Of a stretch of DNA of 64,000 nt, positions 48,625 to 58,412 are shown in pieces. The stretch's first letter is position 1. Each line of letters starts with the position of its first letter. The DNA lies in assembly GCF_000304475.1 (NCBI RefSeq), contig NC_018945.1:496001-560000 (forward strand), written 5' to 3'. The position numbers and the translations under genes are program-made. The DNA comes from Kazachstania africana CBS 2517 (lineage: Eukaryota > Ascomycota > Saccharomycetes > Saccharomycetales > Saccharomycetaceae). Below the pieces are notes generated by a model. The model was not told the origin of the DNA. It was given only the letters and a program-made list of their open reading frames with translations, and searched no databases.

Positions 48625-48780
48625 CTCGTTCATATATGTGTATGTGTATTCTGCTATTTACGTGGTCTTTGTATATAATTTTTCAAGAATATTTAAAGGA
48701 TAAGAAAGGGATATCTGGAGAAAAAACAAAAATTGTTAACACATCACAAGACTTGAATCAGCTAAAAACATCAGAATAAG

Positions 48781-49632
48781 ATGACTTCAAAAGGCTCTAA
48801 TCCTAAGCTACAGAAGAAGACTAAACCAATGGAAGAACTAATGCGTTTGTCCAAGACTTTGCAGTTCAATTGGTTCATTGGTCATTCTATTGTGTTCTTC
48901 TCTGCCATTTGGTATCTTTTCAGTTTCAACCCATTCTTTTACCGTTTGGCTTATGTTGGTGTCACTTTATCTTTTGGTATAATTACGTACCAGCAATATT
49001 TTCTCAAATCAATTCCAAAGACTGCTCAAACTTTGTTGCATGATGAAAATATTCTTTATTTTGTCATGTCAATCTTCTGGTTATTTACTCCAATTTTCAG
49101 TATTTCTCTATTACCTTACTTATCATTCTCCATCTTTCATTCTTTGAAATATGTTACCAATGTCTTATTACCAACTGTTTGGAAGTTCAATGCAGAAGAC
49201 AAGATCATTACTGTTTTGAGAAATTTCATTACTGATTACAATGAGAAGTGTATGTACTGGGTTGGTACCACCGAGATTATTACTTTTATTATCTTATTTT
49301 TCAAAGCAATCTTATTTTACAGAAGATCATGGATTCTATTGGTTGTATATACTCTTTTCATCAAGATTAGATACGAAGTATCCAAATATTCGAAGACTGC
49401 TTTCGCTCAATGGAGAGTTAGATTAGACGGCTTAATTTCTCATCCTTCTGTTCCAATTCCAGTTAAGAAAGGTTATGACTGTTTTAAGACTAATTTGATC
49501 AAATTTTCAAATTTTAAGATCACTCAAGCCGCCGGTGCTGAACCAGCAGCCACTGAAAAGAAGAATGATCATATATATATATATATATATATATATAATT
49601 CATCTCTCTTCCTTTCATGGGATTTATTCTAA
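48781..49632 (+). CDS. POM33: Nuclear-pore/ER membrane protein Pom33 (TMEM33 family)
   Basis: TMEM33-family protein of the nuclear envelope and ER that helps distribute nuclear pores. 283 residues with N-terminal polar region (1-32), spans at ~33-50, ~58-75, ~98-120, ~160-185, and a family-typical C-terminal amphipathic part (KYSKTAFAQWRVRLDGLISHPSVP...). The C-terminus runs into an (AT)n microsatellite (49571-49597) that encodes HIYIYIYIYN and 10 unrelated residues before the stop (49630-49632); the conserved protein probably ends near EKKN. Order HIF1-POM33 (YLL022C-YLL023C) favours POM33 over its paralogue PER33. Confidence 0.9.
   Translation: MTSKGSNPKLQKKTKPMEELMRLSKTLQFNWFIGHSIVFFSAIWYLFSFNPFFYRLAYVGVTLSFGIITYQQYFLKSIPKTAQTLLHDENILYFVMSIFWLFTPIFSISLLPYLSFSIFHSLKYVTNVLLPTVWKFNAEDKIITVLRNFITDYNEKCMYWVGTTEIITFIILFFKAILFYRRSWILLVVYTLFIKIRYEVSKYSKTAFAQWRVRLDGLISHPSVPIPVKKGYDCFKTNLIKFSNFKITQAAGAEPAATEKKNDHIYIYIYIYNSSLFLSWDLF
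49571..49597. repeat. (AT)n microsatellite within the 3' end of POM33
   Basis: About 13.5 AT units inside the reading frame. Gain or loss of repeat units would change the last residues of the protein by altering frame. Confidence 0.9.
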
Positions 49633-49761
49633 TTAAGATGCTTCTAATGCAATCACTAATTACTTCTTTTCTACACGGCTGGCCTCTTCGTTACAATGAA
49701 AATGGATTTGCACCGTAGAAGTTAAGAATTTCCCGGTGGAACATATATAAGAAAAAAAAAT

Positions 49762-49833
49762 TGCCATCTCCTAGAATCGAACCAGGGTTTCATCGGCCAC
49801 AACGATGTGTACTAACCACTATACTAAGATGGC
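49762..49833 (-). tRNA. tRNA-His (anticodon GUG)
   Basis: 72-nt cloverleaf on the minus strand, without intron. Acceptor GCCATCT, A box AGTATAGTGGTTAGT, anticodon loop TTGTGGC with GTG at 49798-49800, B box GGTTCGATTCT, discriminator A; the extra G-1 of tRNA-His is added after transcription. A T-run on the minus strand (49751-49761) is the terminator. Confidence 0.97.
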
Positions 49834-51450
49834 TTATTTTGTTGTTTTGCTTCAGTGTAATTACAATGATACCAAGCATGTTTCACTTCATGTCCCTCCT
49901 CTACAGCCACGCACCACTTGATCCAAAAGCATTTTCGTGTTGACCCATAGAATGCCAGAAATTCAAGAATATAATAAAGTGATTTGCCAGCACCAAGATG
50001 ATTTACGAATGACAGATCAAAATTATAATTTTCTAGGACATTATAAAAATCTGCTCAATAGCGTGACACACTATGTTTTACCCGTTGAAGTAAAACATGG
50101 ATATGAGCCTCACAGTTTGAAACCTAGGGGCAGAATATCTAGAATATAAACAACAGAAACTGCTGGGAATGGCAACTTGCTGACATTTCAGGTTTTGGAC
50201 ATGAGAATGACAAAATTTTGAAGCGAGAATAATTGAATTATATATCAATGAGACAATATGGCAAGTACCAAATTCAATGATAGAAAATATTGCATAACAT
50301 AAAGAGCGAGAATCTACAACATGATGAAAGAAAATTATTATTACAAATTAAAATATTTTAGAAAGCGCACAAATGCTCAGATGAAAACGAAAGTTTCATC
50401 AAAAGTTCGTTTACTCTATATTATTTTATGTTATCGTTTATTTTACATATAACTAGTTGGTTATTCTGTAATATTCATTGATTAATGGAAATTGTTTCCT
50501 AGCCTGATTTACAATAAAATGAGCAGTAATGACGAAGTTTTTAGGTGAAACAAGCTCTTATCTTTCTTTACTTCAGTGGCACATAGTCGTTTTATTAGAT
50601 TGACCTCTAAATCAAACATGTATGAAAATATCGAATTTATCTTTCATCAATTATTATGCTTCAATGTCTTAATTCTACTTATAAAAAGACCAATATATAC
50701 GACTGCTACGTTTAACAAAACTCATGCTTAATTCTAGATCAATCCTCTTCATATCAAAAATCCGAGCTGCCATTCCTTTTTATGGATAAGGGGATAGGAA
50801 TATGATGGACACGTGCGCTTCTGTTGCCATGTGATCCTAGTCTAGATAGATTGCAACATCAGTAAAGCCTATATCTTGGGAGACATCCTGTCTGAAAGTT
50901 GTATGAAGCTACCGGCCCGATGAGATGTATATCTGTCGCGCGACAAGAAGCTGTCGCGTTTAACTAAAAATTGTATAGTATGTGTCAAATAGAATCTGTA
51001 CGTACAATAAGAAAGAAACAAGCTCGAGTGCTTAGATACCAAGGTCCATCCAAAGAGGTTAACTTTCGACAGTTTTCTTGGCTCGTAAACGCAACCTGCT
51101 CAAAGTATAATCGGTCTGAACGAATACTCCATTTTTGGTTCAATGACATACTGTTGCACAATACTTCAAAATAAAGGATGTGTATCATTACAGAATTTTT
51201 ATGAGCCACGATGGTGACCTCTCAAGTTTTTGAAGATTATTAAGAAAGTAACTTTTAGACGGCATTGAAATTGTGGAAGGAATATTATTTAACAACATAA
51301 ATGAATCAATGAATATATATTCTAATATAACAACAGTAAGGATAATGAAAGTAGGGAGGTATATATAAAAAAAAGTAGAGAAATTAACACTTTTAGATAA
51401 AGGATTGAAGAACAAAAAAAGGGAACATTTCAGGAAAATGACAAAAAAGG
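49834..51450. other. 1.6-kb spacer between tRNA-His and RIE1
   Basis: AT-rich. Contains two small ATG frames on the plus strand: 49952-50149 (65 codons, PEIQEYNKVICQHQDD...) and 50980-51174 (64 codons, CQIESVRTIRKKQARVLRYQ...), neither recognised. A perfect 12-bp palindrome TGTCGCGCGACA (50934-50945) with a repeated half TGTCGCG (50952-50958) lies just before the second frame. S. cerevisiae has SSA2 and PAU17 in this interval; no trace of them is seen. Confidence 0.5.
50934..50945. promoter_or_regulatory. 12-bp GC palindrome TGTCGCGCGACA
   Basis: Perfect palindrome in AT-rich DNA with a further TGTCGCG 7 bp on. CGCGCG-type cores are bound by Rsc3/Rsc30 in S. cerevisiae. No known gene starts nearby, only the 64-codon frame at 50980. 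Confidence 0.35.
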
Positions 51451-53682
51451 CTAATAATCAAGTATTTCTTTTTCTTTTCTTGGTCGTTCAGAAATTTCAT
51501 AGGAATTTAAATTCGAAGTTTCACCCGAAATAGTCATATCTCTTGGAATAGCACTTAATGGGACATTACCGTTAATCATATTTTCAGGTGGCGGTGGTCC
51601 TACAGGGGGAGGATTTCCATGTGGGGGCATGGGATACACCATCATGTATGGACTGGCATTTAGAGACGAATGACCTGGCCCTAAAGGATAATGAATTGGA
51701 GGATAATAATATGGGTAATAGTAAGGATTAATTGGCTCATTGTTGAAGCCAAATTTCCCTGAACTATATTTCCTCTTGTAGTTATTACTGATGCTGCCAG
51801 CAGATGAGTTGTTATAAGTTGTAGTTGAGTTACCAATTCTATCTGGTGAATCAGAAAGGGTGGAAGTGGTTGCTTCGGTGGCCCCATCCAAAGTGTTCAT
51901 GCCTTGATTGGTATGATTCCCAATATTATTTCTCGTTGTACCGTTACCAACATCCTCATCTGGTAGTTCATCATCATCACGTTCTTCTTCTTCTTCTTCT
52001 TCTTCCTCTTCCTCTTCTTGATCAACATTAGCATCGTCTTCATCCTCTTCTTGACAATTTTTCAATTTACTTTCACTTGATGACGTTGGCCTCCACGCAT
52101 TTGGCAAAGAACTACGTCTAAAATGGGGAGAATATGATGATGCAGCTGCAGCTGCAGCTGCGACATTATTCATATAATTAGCGTACATACTTGGATCAAA
52201 TGTACCATTTGGACCACTGGACGCAAAATGGTTTGGTGCTGGCATATATGGTATTAGAGGAACCGAGGGGTTGGGCCCATTATTTGAACCATTTTGGTCG
52301 TGTGACCTTCTACGAAACATATTAATAGGTGGAGGAGCCAAATTTAACTGTGGCCCATTAAATTTCAAAGGACTATTATTATTGTTACTATTATTTTGAT
52401 TCAGATTTGATAATCTTCTAAAATTCTTCCTATTATTATGTAGGCCCCCAATTTCTTTGTATTGAACATGGATTGTCTTATTTAAAAATATTGAGTGATT
52501 TTCTTTTTCTAATGCAGATGCAGCTGCATTTTCGGTTTCATATTCAATAAATGCGAAGACGTTAGTTTGTTTATGAATCAAATTAATATCTGATATTTCA
52601 CCATGAAGTTGGAAATGGTTTTTCAAATTATCATAATTAGTTTCGTCTGGTAATTGACCAACAAAAATTGATCTTTTATCAATACTAATATCAATATTAT
52701 TATCATTTCTTGATTGTGACTTGAATAGGTTTGTGGATGATGAGGAAGAAGATGAAGAAGTAGCCGAACTCTCCATATCGTAACCAACACTAACTTGATC
52801 TAACTTATTAGTACTAATACCTTGCTGTTGTTTGCTTAATAAATTAAATTTTTTAGGAACATTAATATTTTGTGCCCATTGAACATTATGCCAATTTGAA
52901 TCGGTCTTTAAATTTGCAAAACAACGAATAGCATCATCTCTATAAACAAACCTAACAAACCATGAATTGGATATTGTTATTGGATATGTATACTTTTGAG
53001 AGAATTGATTTTTATCTCTACTTGGTACAATTTGTTCCAATTCACCAAATGATGTACAGAAATCTTCCACCTCAGTGAAAGAGATAGGCAAATTATGATT
53101 GATAAAGAGTGTCCTATTAACTCTAGCACGTTCACATCTAATAATTCTACCATTTAAAGTCGAACCATGGGCCTCTTTTAATGCTAAATTTGCATCATGA
53201 TCGTTTGCATATTGAACAAAAGCATATGGTCTATTTTCTTGATCTCTTAATACTTTGACCCCATTTAATTTACCATACTGTTTAAATTTTTCAGCCACAG
53301 AGATACATAATTTATCATCCGATAGTGTAGCCGCTAAACTTGCAACAAATACACATGATGAGGGTAATCCACGAGGTCCATTAGAAGTTGTTGAATTATT
53401 ACTACTAGTATTTATGTTTTTGCTTGCACAATCCTCTTTAATTGAAACTTTTCTATCAAATTCATTTTCTAAACTGCTTCCGTTCGATTCGTCATCATCA
53501 TCATCACCATCAAAATCTGAAGTATTATCATTTTGAGTATTAATAATTTTTTCCATTGTAGATGACTTTGAATGGGAAGATATATCTTGATCTGAAATTA
53601 ACAACTCATTTTCTGCCAAATATTGTTCTGCGTTACAGCTATTACTACTACTACTACTAGTACTTTTTGTAGTCGAGACCAT
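51451..53682 (-). CDS. RIE1: Three-RRM RNA-binding protein, Rie1-like (YGR250C family)
   Basis: 743 residues. Ser-rich N-terminus, then three RNA-recognition motifs: ~108-182 (CVFVASLAATLSDDKLC, with RNP1-like RPYAFVQY), ~190-270 (TLFINHNLPISFTEVEDF, SWFVRFVYRDD), and ~335-410 (SIFVGQLPDETNYDNL, VFAFIEYET). The C-terminal half is low complexity: Asn repeats, Ala run, acidic Asp/Glu run, Pro/Tyr-rich end (NPYYYPYYYPPIHYP, PPVGPPPPENM), as expected for a stress-granule RNA-binding protein. The match to S. cerevisiae YGR250C/Rie1 is from remembered RRM order, not an alignment. In S. cerevisiae that gene is not next to HSP104. ATG at 53680-53682. Confidence 0.72.
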   Translation of the reverse strand: MVSTTKSTSSSSSNSCNAEQYLAENELLISDQDISSHSKSSTMEKIINTQNDNTSDFDGDDDDDESNGSSLENEFDRKVSIKEDCASKNINTSSNNSTTSNGPRGLPSSCVFVASLAATLSDDKLCISVAEKFKQYGKLNGVKVLRDQENRPYAFVQYANDHDANLALKEAHGSTLNGRIIRCERARVNRTLFINHNLPISFTEVEDFCTSFGELEQIVPSRDKNQFSQKYTYPITISNSWFVRFVYRDDAIRCFANLKTDSNWHNVQWAQNINVPKKFNLLSKQQQGISTNKLDQVSVGYDMESSATSSSSSSSSTNLFKSQSRNDNNIDISIDKRSIFVGQLPDETNYDNLKNHFQLHGEISDINLIHKQTNVFAFIEYETENAAASALEKENHSIFLNKTIHVQYKEIGGLHNNRKNFRRLSNLNQNNSNNNNSPLKFNGPQLNLAPPPINMFRRRSHDQNGSNNGPNPSVPLIPYMPAPNHFASSGPNGTFDPSMYANYMNNVAAAAAAASSYSPHFRRSSLPNAWRPTSSSESKLKNCQEEDEDDANVDQEEEEEEEEEEEERDDDELPDEDVGNGTTRNNIGNHTNQGMNTLDGATEATTSTLSDSPDRIGNSTTTYNNSSAGSISNNYKRKYSSGKFGFNNEPINPYYYPYYYPPIHYPLGPGHSSLNASPYMMVYPMPPHGNPPPVGPPPPENMINGNVPLSAIPRDMTISGETSNLNSYEISERPRKEKEILDY

Positions 53683-54851
53683 TATTAGTAGAAAAAAACG
53701 GAGAAGTAATAATAGTATAGAAAAAAAGAAGAGTAATAGAACAGTTGAATTGAAGAGAGGTTATCTAGTTAAATCCACACACAAAATAAATTAAAATTGA
53801 ATAACAAATACTAAAGAGCAGTTAAAGTATTTCTTTTTTAAAAGATATAGGAAGGAGGTAATGAGATAGATAGAAAAAAAAAAGAACAATTTCAATTGCA
53901 ATTTTTTTTCCTATTTTATTATTAATATTTTTGATTCTTTTGTTGGGAGCTGCTTTATTATAGCTTTTGGTAAACTGGTATATGGAGATATATATGTATA
54001 GAGTGAAATAACTTTGAGAAACAGACAACTAATTTGTGAAGCAGAATTTAGAATCTGAGAGAATAAAAAAAAATAGTTGGTAAATAAATACGAGAATATA
54101 ATTTGGGGAAAAACGAGAAGAGAGTCAACGGGGTAAGAAATCAACTGGTAATAACATGTGGTTTATATAGTTTTTGGAGATTTAAAAACAATATATAATA
54201 GATCGATGGAGACGTAGAACTTACTCTTTAGTCTTCTCCCTCCTCCTTTTCTTTGGGGAACAAGTAAAAAAGCCACAAAAACGATACAATGAATATAGAA
54301 GAAACACAACAATATGAAATTAACAAAAAAACAAGAGAACAATAGAGAGACAAGCTTTAACAATACAACATGCGTCTCCCCTTAAAAGAAAACCTTCCTT
54401 TTCTCCTCCGGTAAAACTATAAGAACAATACACGCTGTGTCGTTGTCGGCGGCTAACCAAGCAACATACATATAATCAATATCAGGATATACACATTGAT
54501 ACGGATTATGGTCTTCTGTTGAATTGGGCGGCTAAATACCTATGAATGTCATCTTTTATCTTCGGAGTTCGCTTTGTCTATTGCTGCTCTCGCTGTAAAG
54601 TTCCCTCCAGGAAAAAAACGGAGCAAAGGAAAACATTTTTGACACATCAATATATCTATATATATATATATATATAGATGGAGGTCATTTGAAGAATCAT
54701 AAGGAGTTTTGAAAAAGAGGGTAACATTATACCACCCCTCTTCAGATAACCGGCGTTTCATTTTTTTTGAATTTAATTACCAATTAAATAAAACTAATCT
54801 AATTTATTAAAAAACAGTTCTATTACCAAACATTATATATCATATATATTT
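53683..54851. other. Spacer RIE1-HSP104 (RIE1 5' region, HSP104 3' region)
   Basis: 1.17 kb of very AT-rich DNA with a (TA)n tract at 54656-54676. No gene recognised; the long distance suggests an extended RIE1 leader. Confidence 0.5.
54656..54676. repeat. (TA)n microsatellite
   Basis: About ten TA units in the RIE1-HSP104 spacer. Confidence 0.85.
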
Positions 54852-57599
54852 CTAATCAACGTTGGCAGATGTCACGTGCTCATATTCATCTATGTTGTCA
54901 CTACTACTATTTTCGTAATCAATATCCATATCTTCATCGTATGCATACTCACTTGCATGGTTTGGTAACACTTCCAAACTTTCTTCTTCATCTTCATTAT
55001 TACCCGTACCACGCTCTTTACCTTCTTTTAATATAACTCTGACGGTTTCTTTATCACGAATTTCATTTTTCAAAATTTTAATTGCCATCTTGTTCAAAAT
55101 TTCATTCTGAATCAATCTGTTTAATGGTCTTGCGCCTAAATCTTCGGAATAACCATATCTAGCAAGGAAATCTTTAGCTTCTTTAGAAACTTCCAAATGA
55201 TAATGTTTATCATTCATTTCAAACCTTTCTTCGATTTCTTTCAATCTGATATCAACAATCTTATGAATAGCCTTTCTTGATAATTTATTGAAAACAACAA
55301 TACTAGAGATTCTATTCAAAAATTCAGGTCTGAAATGTGATTTAACAACATTCATAACATTAGTCTTGGTAGAATCTTGAATCTTTGAACCTTCTTGTCC
55401 AATAATGTATTCAGCACCTAAATTAGATGTCATTATAATAATACAATTCGAACAATCAATGGTCTTACCTTGTCCAGATGTCACTCTACCGTCATCTAGC
55501 ATTTGCAACATAATAGTTAGGACATCGGGGTGTGCCTTTTCCACCTCATCAAATAATAAAACAGAATATGGCTTGTATTGTAATTGATTTGTTAAGAAAC
55601 CACCTTCTTCAAAACCAACATAACCCGCTGTTGTACCTAATAACTTGGAAACAGAATATTTTTCACTCAATTCAGAACAATCAACTCTAATCATCATATC
55701 TTTATCATTGAATAAGAATCCAGCTATTGTCTTTGCTAATTCAGTCTTACCACTACCTGATAAACCAAGGAATAAAAATGATGCCGGCTGTCTTGGATTA
55801 GATAACCCTGATCTACTCAATCTCACGGCATTGGAAACTGCTTTAACAGCTTCAGTTTGACCAACAACTTCAGATGATAGATCACGTTCCATATGGATCA
55901 ATTTCTCATTTTCTGATTCTGTTAATTTCTTTACAGGAATACCGGTCAATCTTGCTGCTGTTTCGCCTATAGTGTCAGAATCAACAACATTAGAAATCAT
56001 CGATTGAGAACGTTGTTGTTCTTCTGCAACCTCATTTTCCAAGTGTTCTATTTGCTTCTTGATATCTGGAATAGCAAAATATCTAAGATCTGCAGCAGTC
56101 GCATTATCGTATCTACGTTCGGCATCAATAGCTTTATTTTCTAATTCCTCCAACTTCTTCTTTGCGGATGTTAATTTTTCATGTCCTTGTCTTTCTTGAC
56201 TATAACGTTGTCTCAATGGTTCTAACTCTTCTTTCAAAGAAGCTTCTAACTGTTTGACCTTTTGTAATCTATCTTTAGTGGTATTATCGGCATCCTTATC
56301 TCTTTCCAAAGCCTTGATTTCCACTTCTATTAATTGTAACTGTCTTTCTTTGGAATCTAATTCTTCCGGTTTCGAATCTCTAGCCACTGCAACACCTGCA
56401 CAAGAAATATCAACCAAATCTAATGCAGAATCCGGTAATCTTCTGTATGGCAAATAACGTTTGGCTAATTGTGCAGCAGTAACTAATGCACTATCTAAAA
56501 TTCTAACACCATGATGGATTTCATACTTTTGTTGCAAACCTCTTAAAATGGCCACTGTTTGTCTCAAAGTAGGCTCAGAAACTTCAATCTTTTGAAATCT
56601 TCTTTCGAATGCACCATCTTTTTCCACAATAGATCTATATTCATTATTCGTCGTGGCACCAATTACTTTTAAGTGCCCTCTAGATAGTGCTGGTTTCAAA
56701 ATGTTTGCTGCATCATCTTTACCGTTACCCATTAACATATGAATTTCATCAATGAATAAAATGATCAATTGTGTGGACGTTTCAACCTCTTTCAAAACAC
56801 CTTTCAATCTTTCTTCAAAATCACCTTTATACTTGGCACCAGCGGTCAATGAAGCTAAATCCAAACTGAATAATCTACAACCTTGCAAAATCGTGGGCAC
56901 ATCATTATCAACAATTCTGGATGCAATACCTTCAATGATACTAGTTTTACCAATACCAGGCTCACCAATTAAACATGGATTAGATTTGATTCTTCTTGCT
57001 AAAACCCTAATGGTGCTTCTTATTTCTTCTTCTCTACCAATAACCGGATCCAATTTACCCTGTCTGGCTTGTTCAGTCATATCAATGGCATATTTGCTCA
57101 AATATTCCAATGGTGTATTGGTATCAGCGTTTCTGGAATCAATCTTTTGATTACCTCTCAATTTTAAAGCTTGTTGCTTTATAGATTCTACGTCAACTTG
57201 AACATCTTTAAAAATCTGTTTGATTGAAGAATCTTTGAATAATGCAAATAATAAATGATCCTGGGCGATGAATGAATCCTTTTGTTGTTTTTGAATCTTG
57301 GCAGCGTCTTGTAAGACCTGGCCCAAAGCATAACTAGGAGTAACTTGCTGTGGAGCAGGATGTTGCTGTGCTATGCGAACCAAATGCTTATTAACACTTT
57401 TCTTGAAAAGATCGTAATCATATCTTGCCTGATCAAATAAGTTTTGTAAGTATGAAACAGAACCATCCTCTGGTGTTGCAATAAAGGCAGCAAGTAAATG
57501 AATGGGCTGCAATTGTGGGTGTTGATGATCTTCTGCAAGCTTCTGTGCTATAGTCAAGACATTCAATGCCTTTTCTGTAAATTGTGTCTCGTCGTTCAT
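54852..57599 (-). CDS. HSP104: Hsp104 disaggregase (class I Clp/HSP100 AAA+)
   Basis: Hexameric ATPase that threads aggregated proteins and severs prion fibres together with Hsp70/Hsp40. 915 residues (S. cerevisiae 908). Start ATG 57597-57599 (MNDETQFTEKALN) matches the family; the frame opens earlier only with TTG. Order: Clp-N domain (1-150), NBD1 with Walker A GEPGIGKT (~215) and Walker B IILFIDEIHML, the coiled-coil middle domain (~410-530), NBD2 with Walker A GLSGSGKT (~620), LLFDEVEKAHPDV and the GARPLNR sensor 2. The acidic tail is present but ends SANVD rather than the Asp-Asp-Leu-Asp type end of S. cerevisiae. A perfect HSE lies ~200 bp upstream. Confidence 0.97.
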   Translation of the reverse strand: MNDETQFTEKALNVLTIAQKLAEDHQHPQLQPIHLLAAFIATPEDGSVSYLQNLFDQARYDYDLFKKSVNKHLVRIAQQHPAPQQVTPSYALGQVLQDAAKIQKQQKDSFIAQDHLLFALFKDSSIKQIFKDVQVDVESIKQQALKLRGNQKIDSRNADTNTPLEYLSKYAIDMTEQARQGKLDPVIGREEEIRSTIRVLARRIKSNPCLIGEPGIGKTSIIEGIASRIVDNDVPTILQGCRLFSLDLASLTAGAKYKGDFEERLKGVLKEVETSTQLIILFIDEIHMLMGNGKDDAANILKPALSRGHLKVIGATTNNEYRSIVEKDGAFERRFQKIEVSEPTLRQTVAILRGLQQKYEIHHGVRILDSALVTAAQLAKRYLPYRRLPDSALDLVDISCAGVAVARDSKPEELDSKERQLQLIEVEIKALERDKDADNTTKDRLQKVKQLEASLKEELEPLRQRYSQERQGHEKLTSAKKKLEELENKAIDAERRYDNATAADLRYFAIPDIKKQIEHLENEVAEEQQRSQSMISNVVDSDTIGETAARLTGIPVKKLTESENEKLIHMERDLSSEVVGQTEAVKAVSNAVRLSRSGLSNPRQPASFLFLGLSGSGKTELAKTIAGFLFNDKDMMIRVDCSELSEKYSVSKLLGTTAGYVGFEEGGFLTNQLQYKPYSVLLFDEVEKAHPDVLTIMLQMLDDGRVTSGQGKTIDCSNCIIIMTSNLGAEYIIGQEGSKIQDSTKTNVMNVVKSHFRPEFLNRISSIVVFNKLSRKAIHKIVDIRLKEIEERFEMNDKHYHLEVSKEAKDFLARYGYSEDLGARPLNRLIQNEILNKMAIKILKNEIRDKETVRVILKEGKERGTGNNEDEEESLEVLPNHASEYAYDEDMDIDYENSSSDNIDEYEHVTSANVD

Positions 57600-58412
57600 T
57601 GTATTTTGATTATCTTTAGTCTCTTGAGAATCAAAAGAAAAGAACAAAAAAAATACAATCCTTTGCAGATATATGATATTCCTTATATACGTGTTACAAG
57701 ATGACTTCTTAGAGTTATTGGATAACGTTCCATTCTATCCTTTTCGAGATGGCCCTATCACCTTAAGGATACATCTAGAAGAAACGACAGTTCTTCTGGA
57801 AAATTCGAGAACAAGGGCGCGAGATTAATCAGGCACAGAGAAAGTGCCGTAGCAAAAAATTGAATAATGCCTAATTTGTATGTGCATTGAAATATCTCAC
57901 ATATCCTTCTTTACCTACAGATAGAGGAGAATCAGCAGTAATTAGAATGGATCATTGGACTTACCAGTTGTCCTTCGAGATGACATCGATAAGTGTAACA
58001 CCAACCATATATAATTTTGAAATTTGCTATATTTCACAGTATGCTCAACTTGATATTTGTTTAAATGTGTCATTCAGGCCTATGCGACTGGCTCTATTAT
58101 CGTTAGCTATACCAGTACATTAATCTTTTGATAGCCGGAGTGCTACGCTTCTTTCTCTCAGGCTGAAAGTGGATCGATGGGGGTAAGCCTAGGCAGCTAA
58201 ATTCCTTGAATGTGCAGCAACCCCCCCCCCCCAGAATCCTACTGGGATGAGAAACTTTCCTTCAATAAAAGTCGTGACAAATGGAATGGAGCAGAAGTAC
58301 CTCTACCTAAAAGCACTCCAAGAACATGTAACCTAATTCAATAAATCGAATATGATCTTAATTGCTAATAAATATGTAAATAATTGTGAAAATAAATAAT
58401 TAAATAAAGGAA
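57600..58412. other. HSP104 promoter and ISA1 3' region
   Basis: 810 bp with the heat shock element at 57794-57811, a C12 homopolymer at 58221-58232 and no real gene. Confidence 0.6.
57794..57811. promoter_or_regulatory. Heat shock element (four perfect units) of HSP104
   Basis: TTC-TG-GAA-AA-TTC-GA-GAA: four alternating nTTCn/nGAAn units with exact 5-bp spacing, 195 bp upstream of the HSP104 ATG. This is the binding pattern of the Hsf1 trimer. Extra GAA units lie at 57778-57783. Confidence 0.8.

Noticed and set aside
57887..58123. 78-codon frame upstream of HSP104
   Set aside because: Opens with TTG, overlaps the promoter side of HSP104 and has no protein-like pattern.
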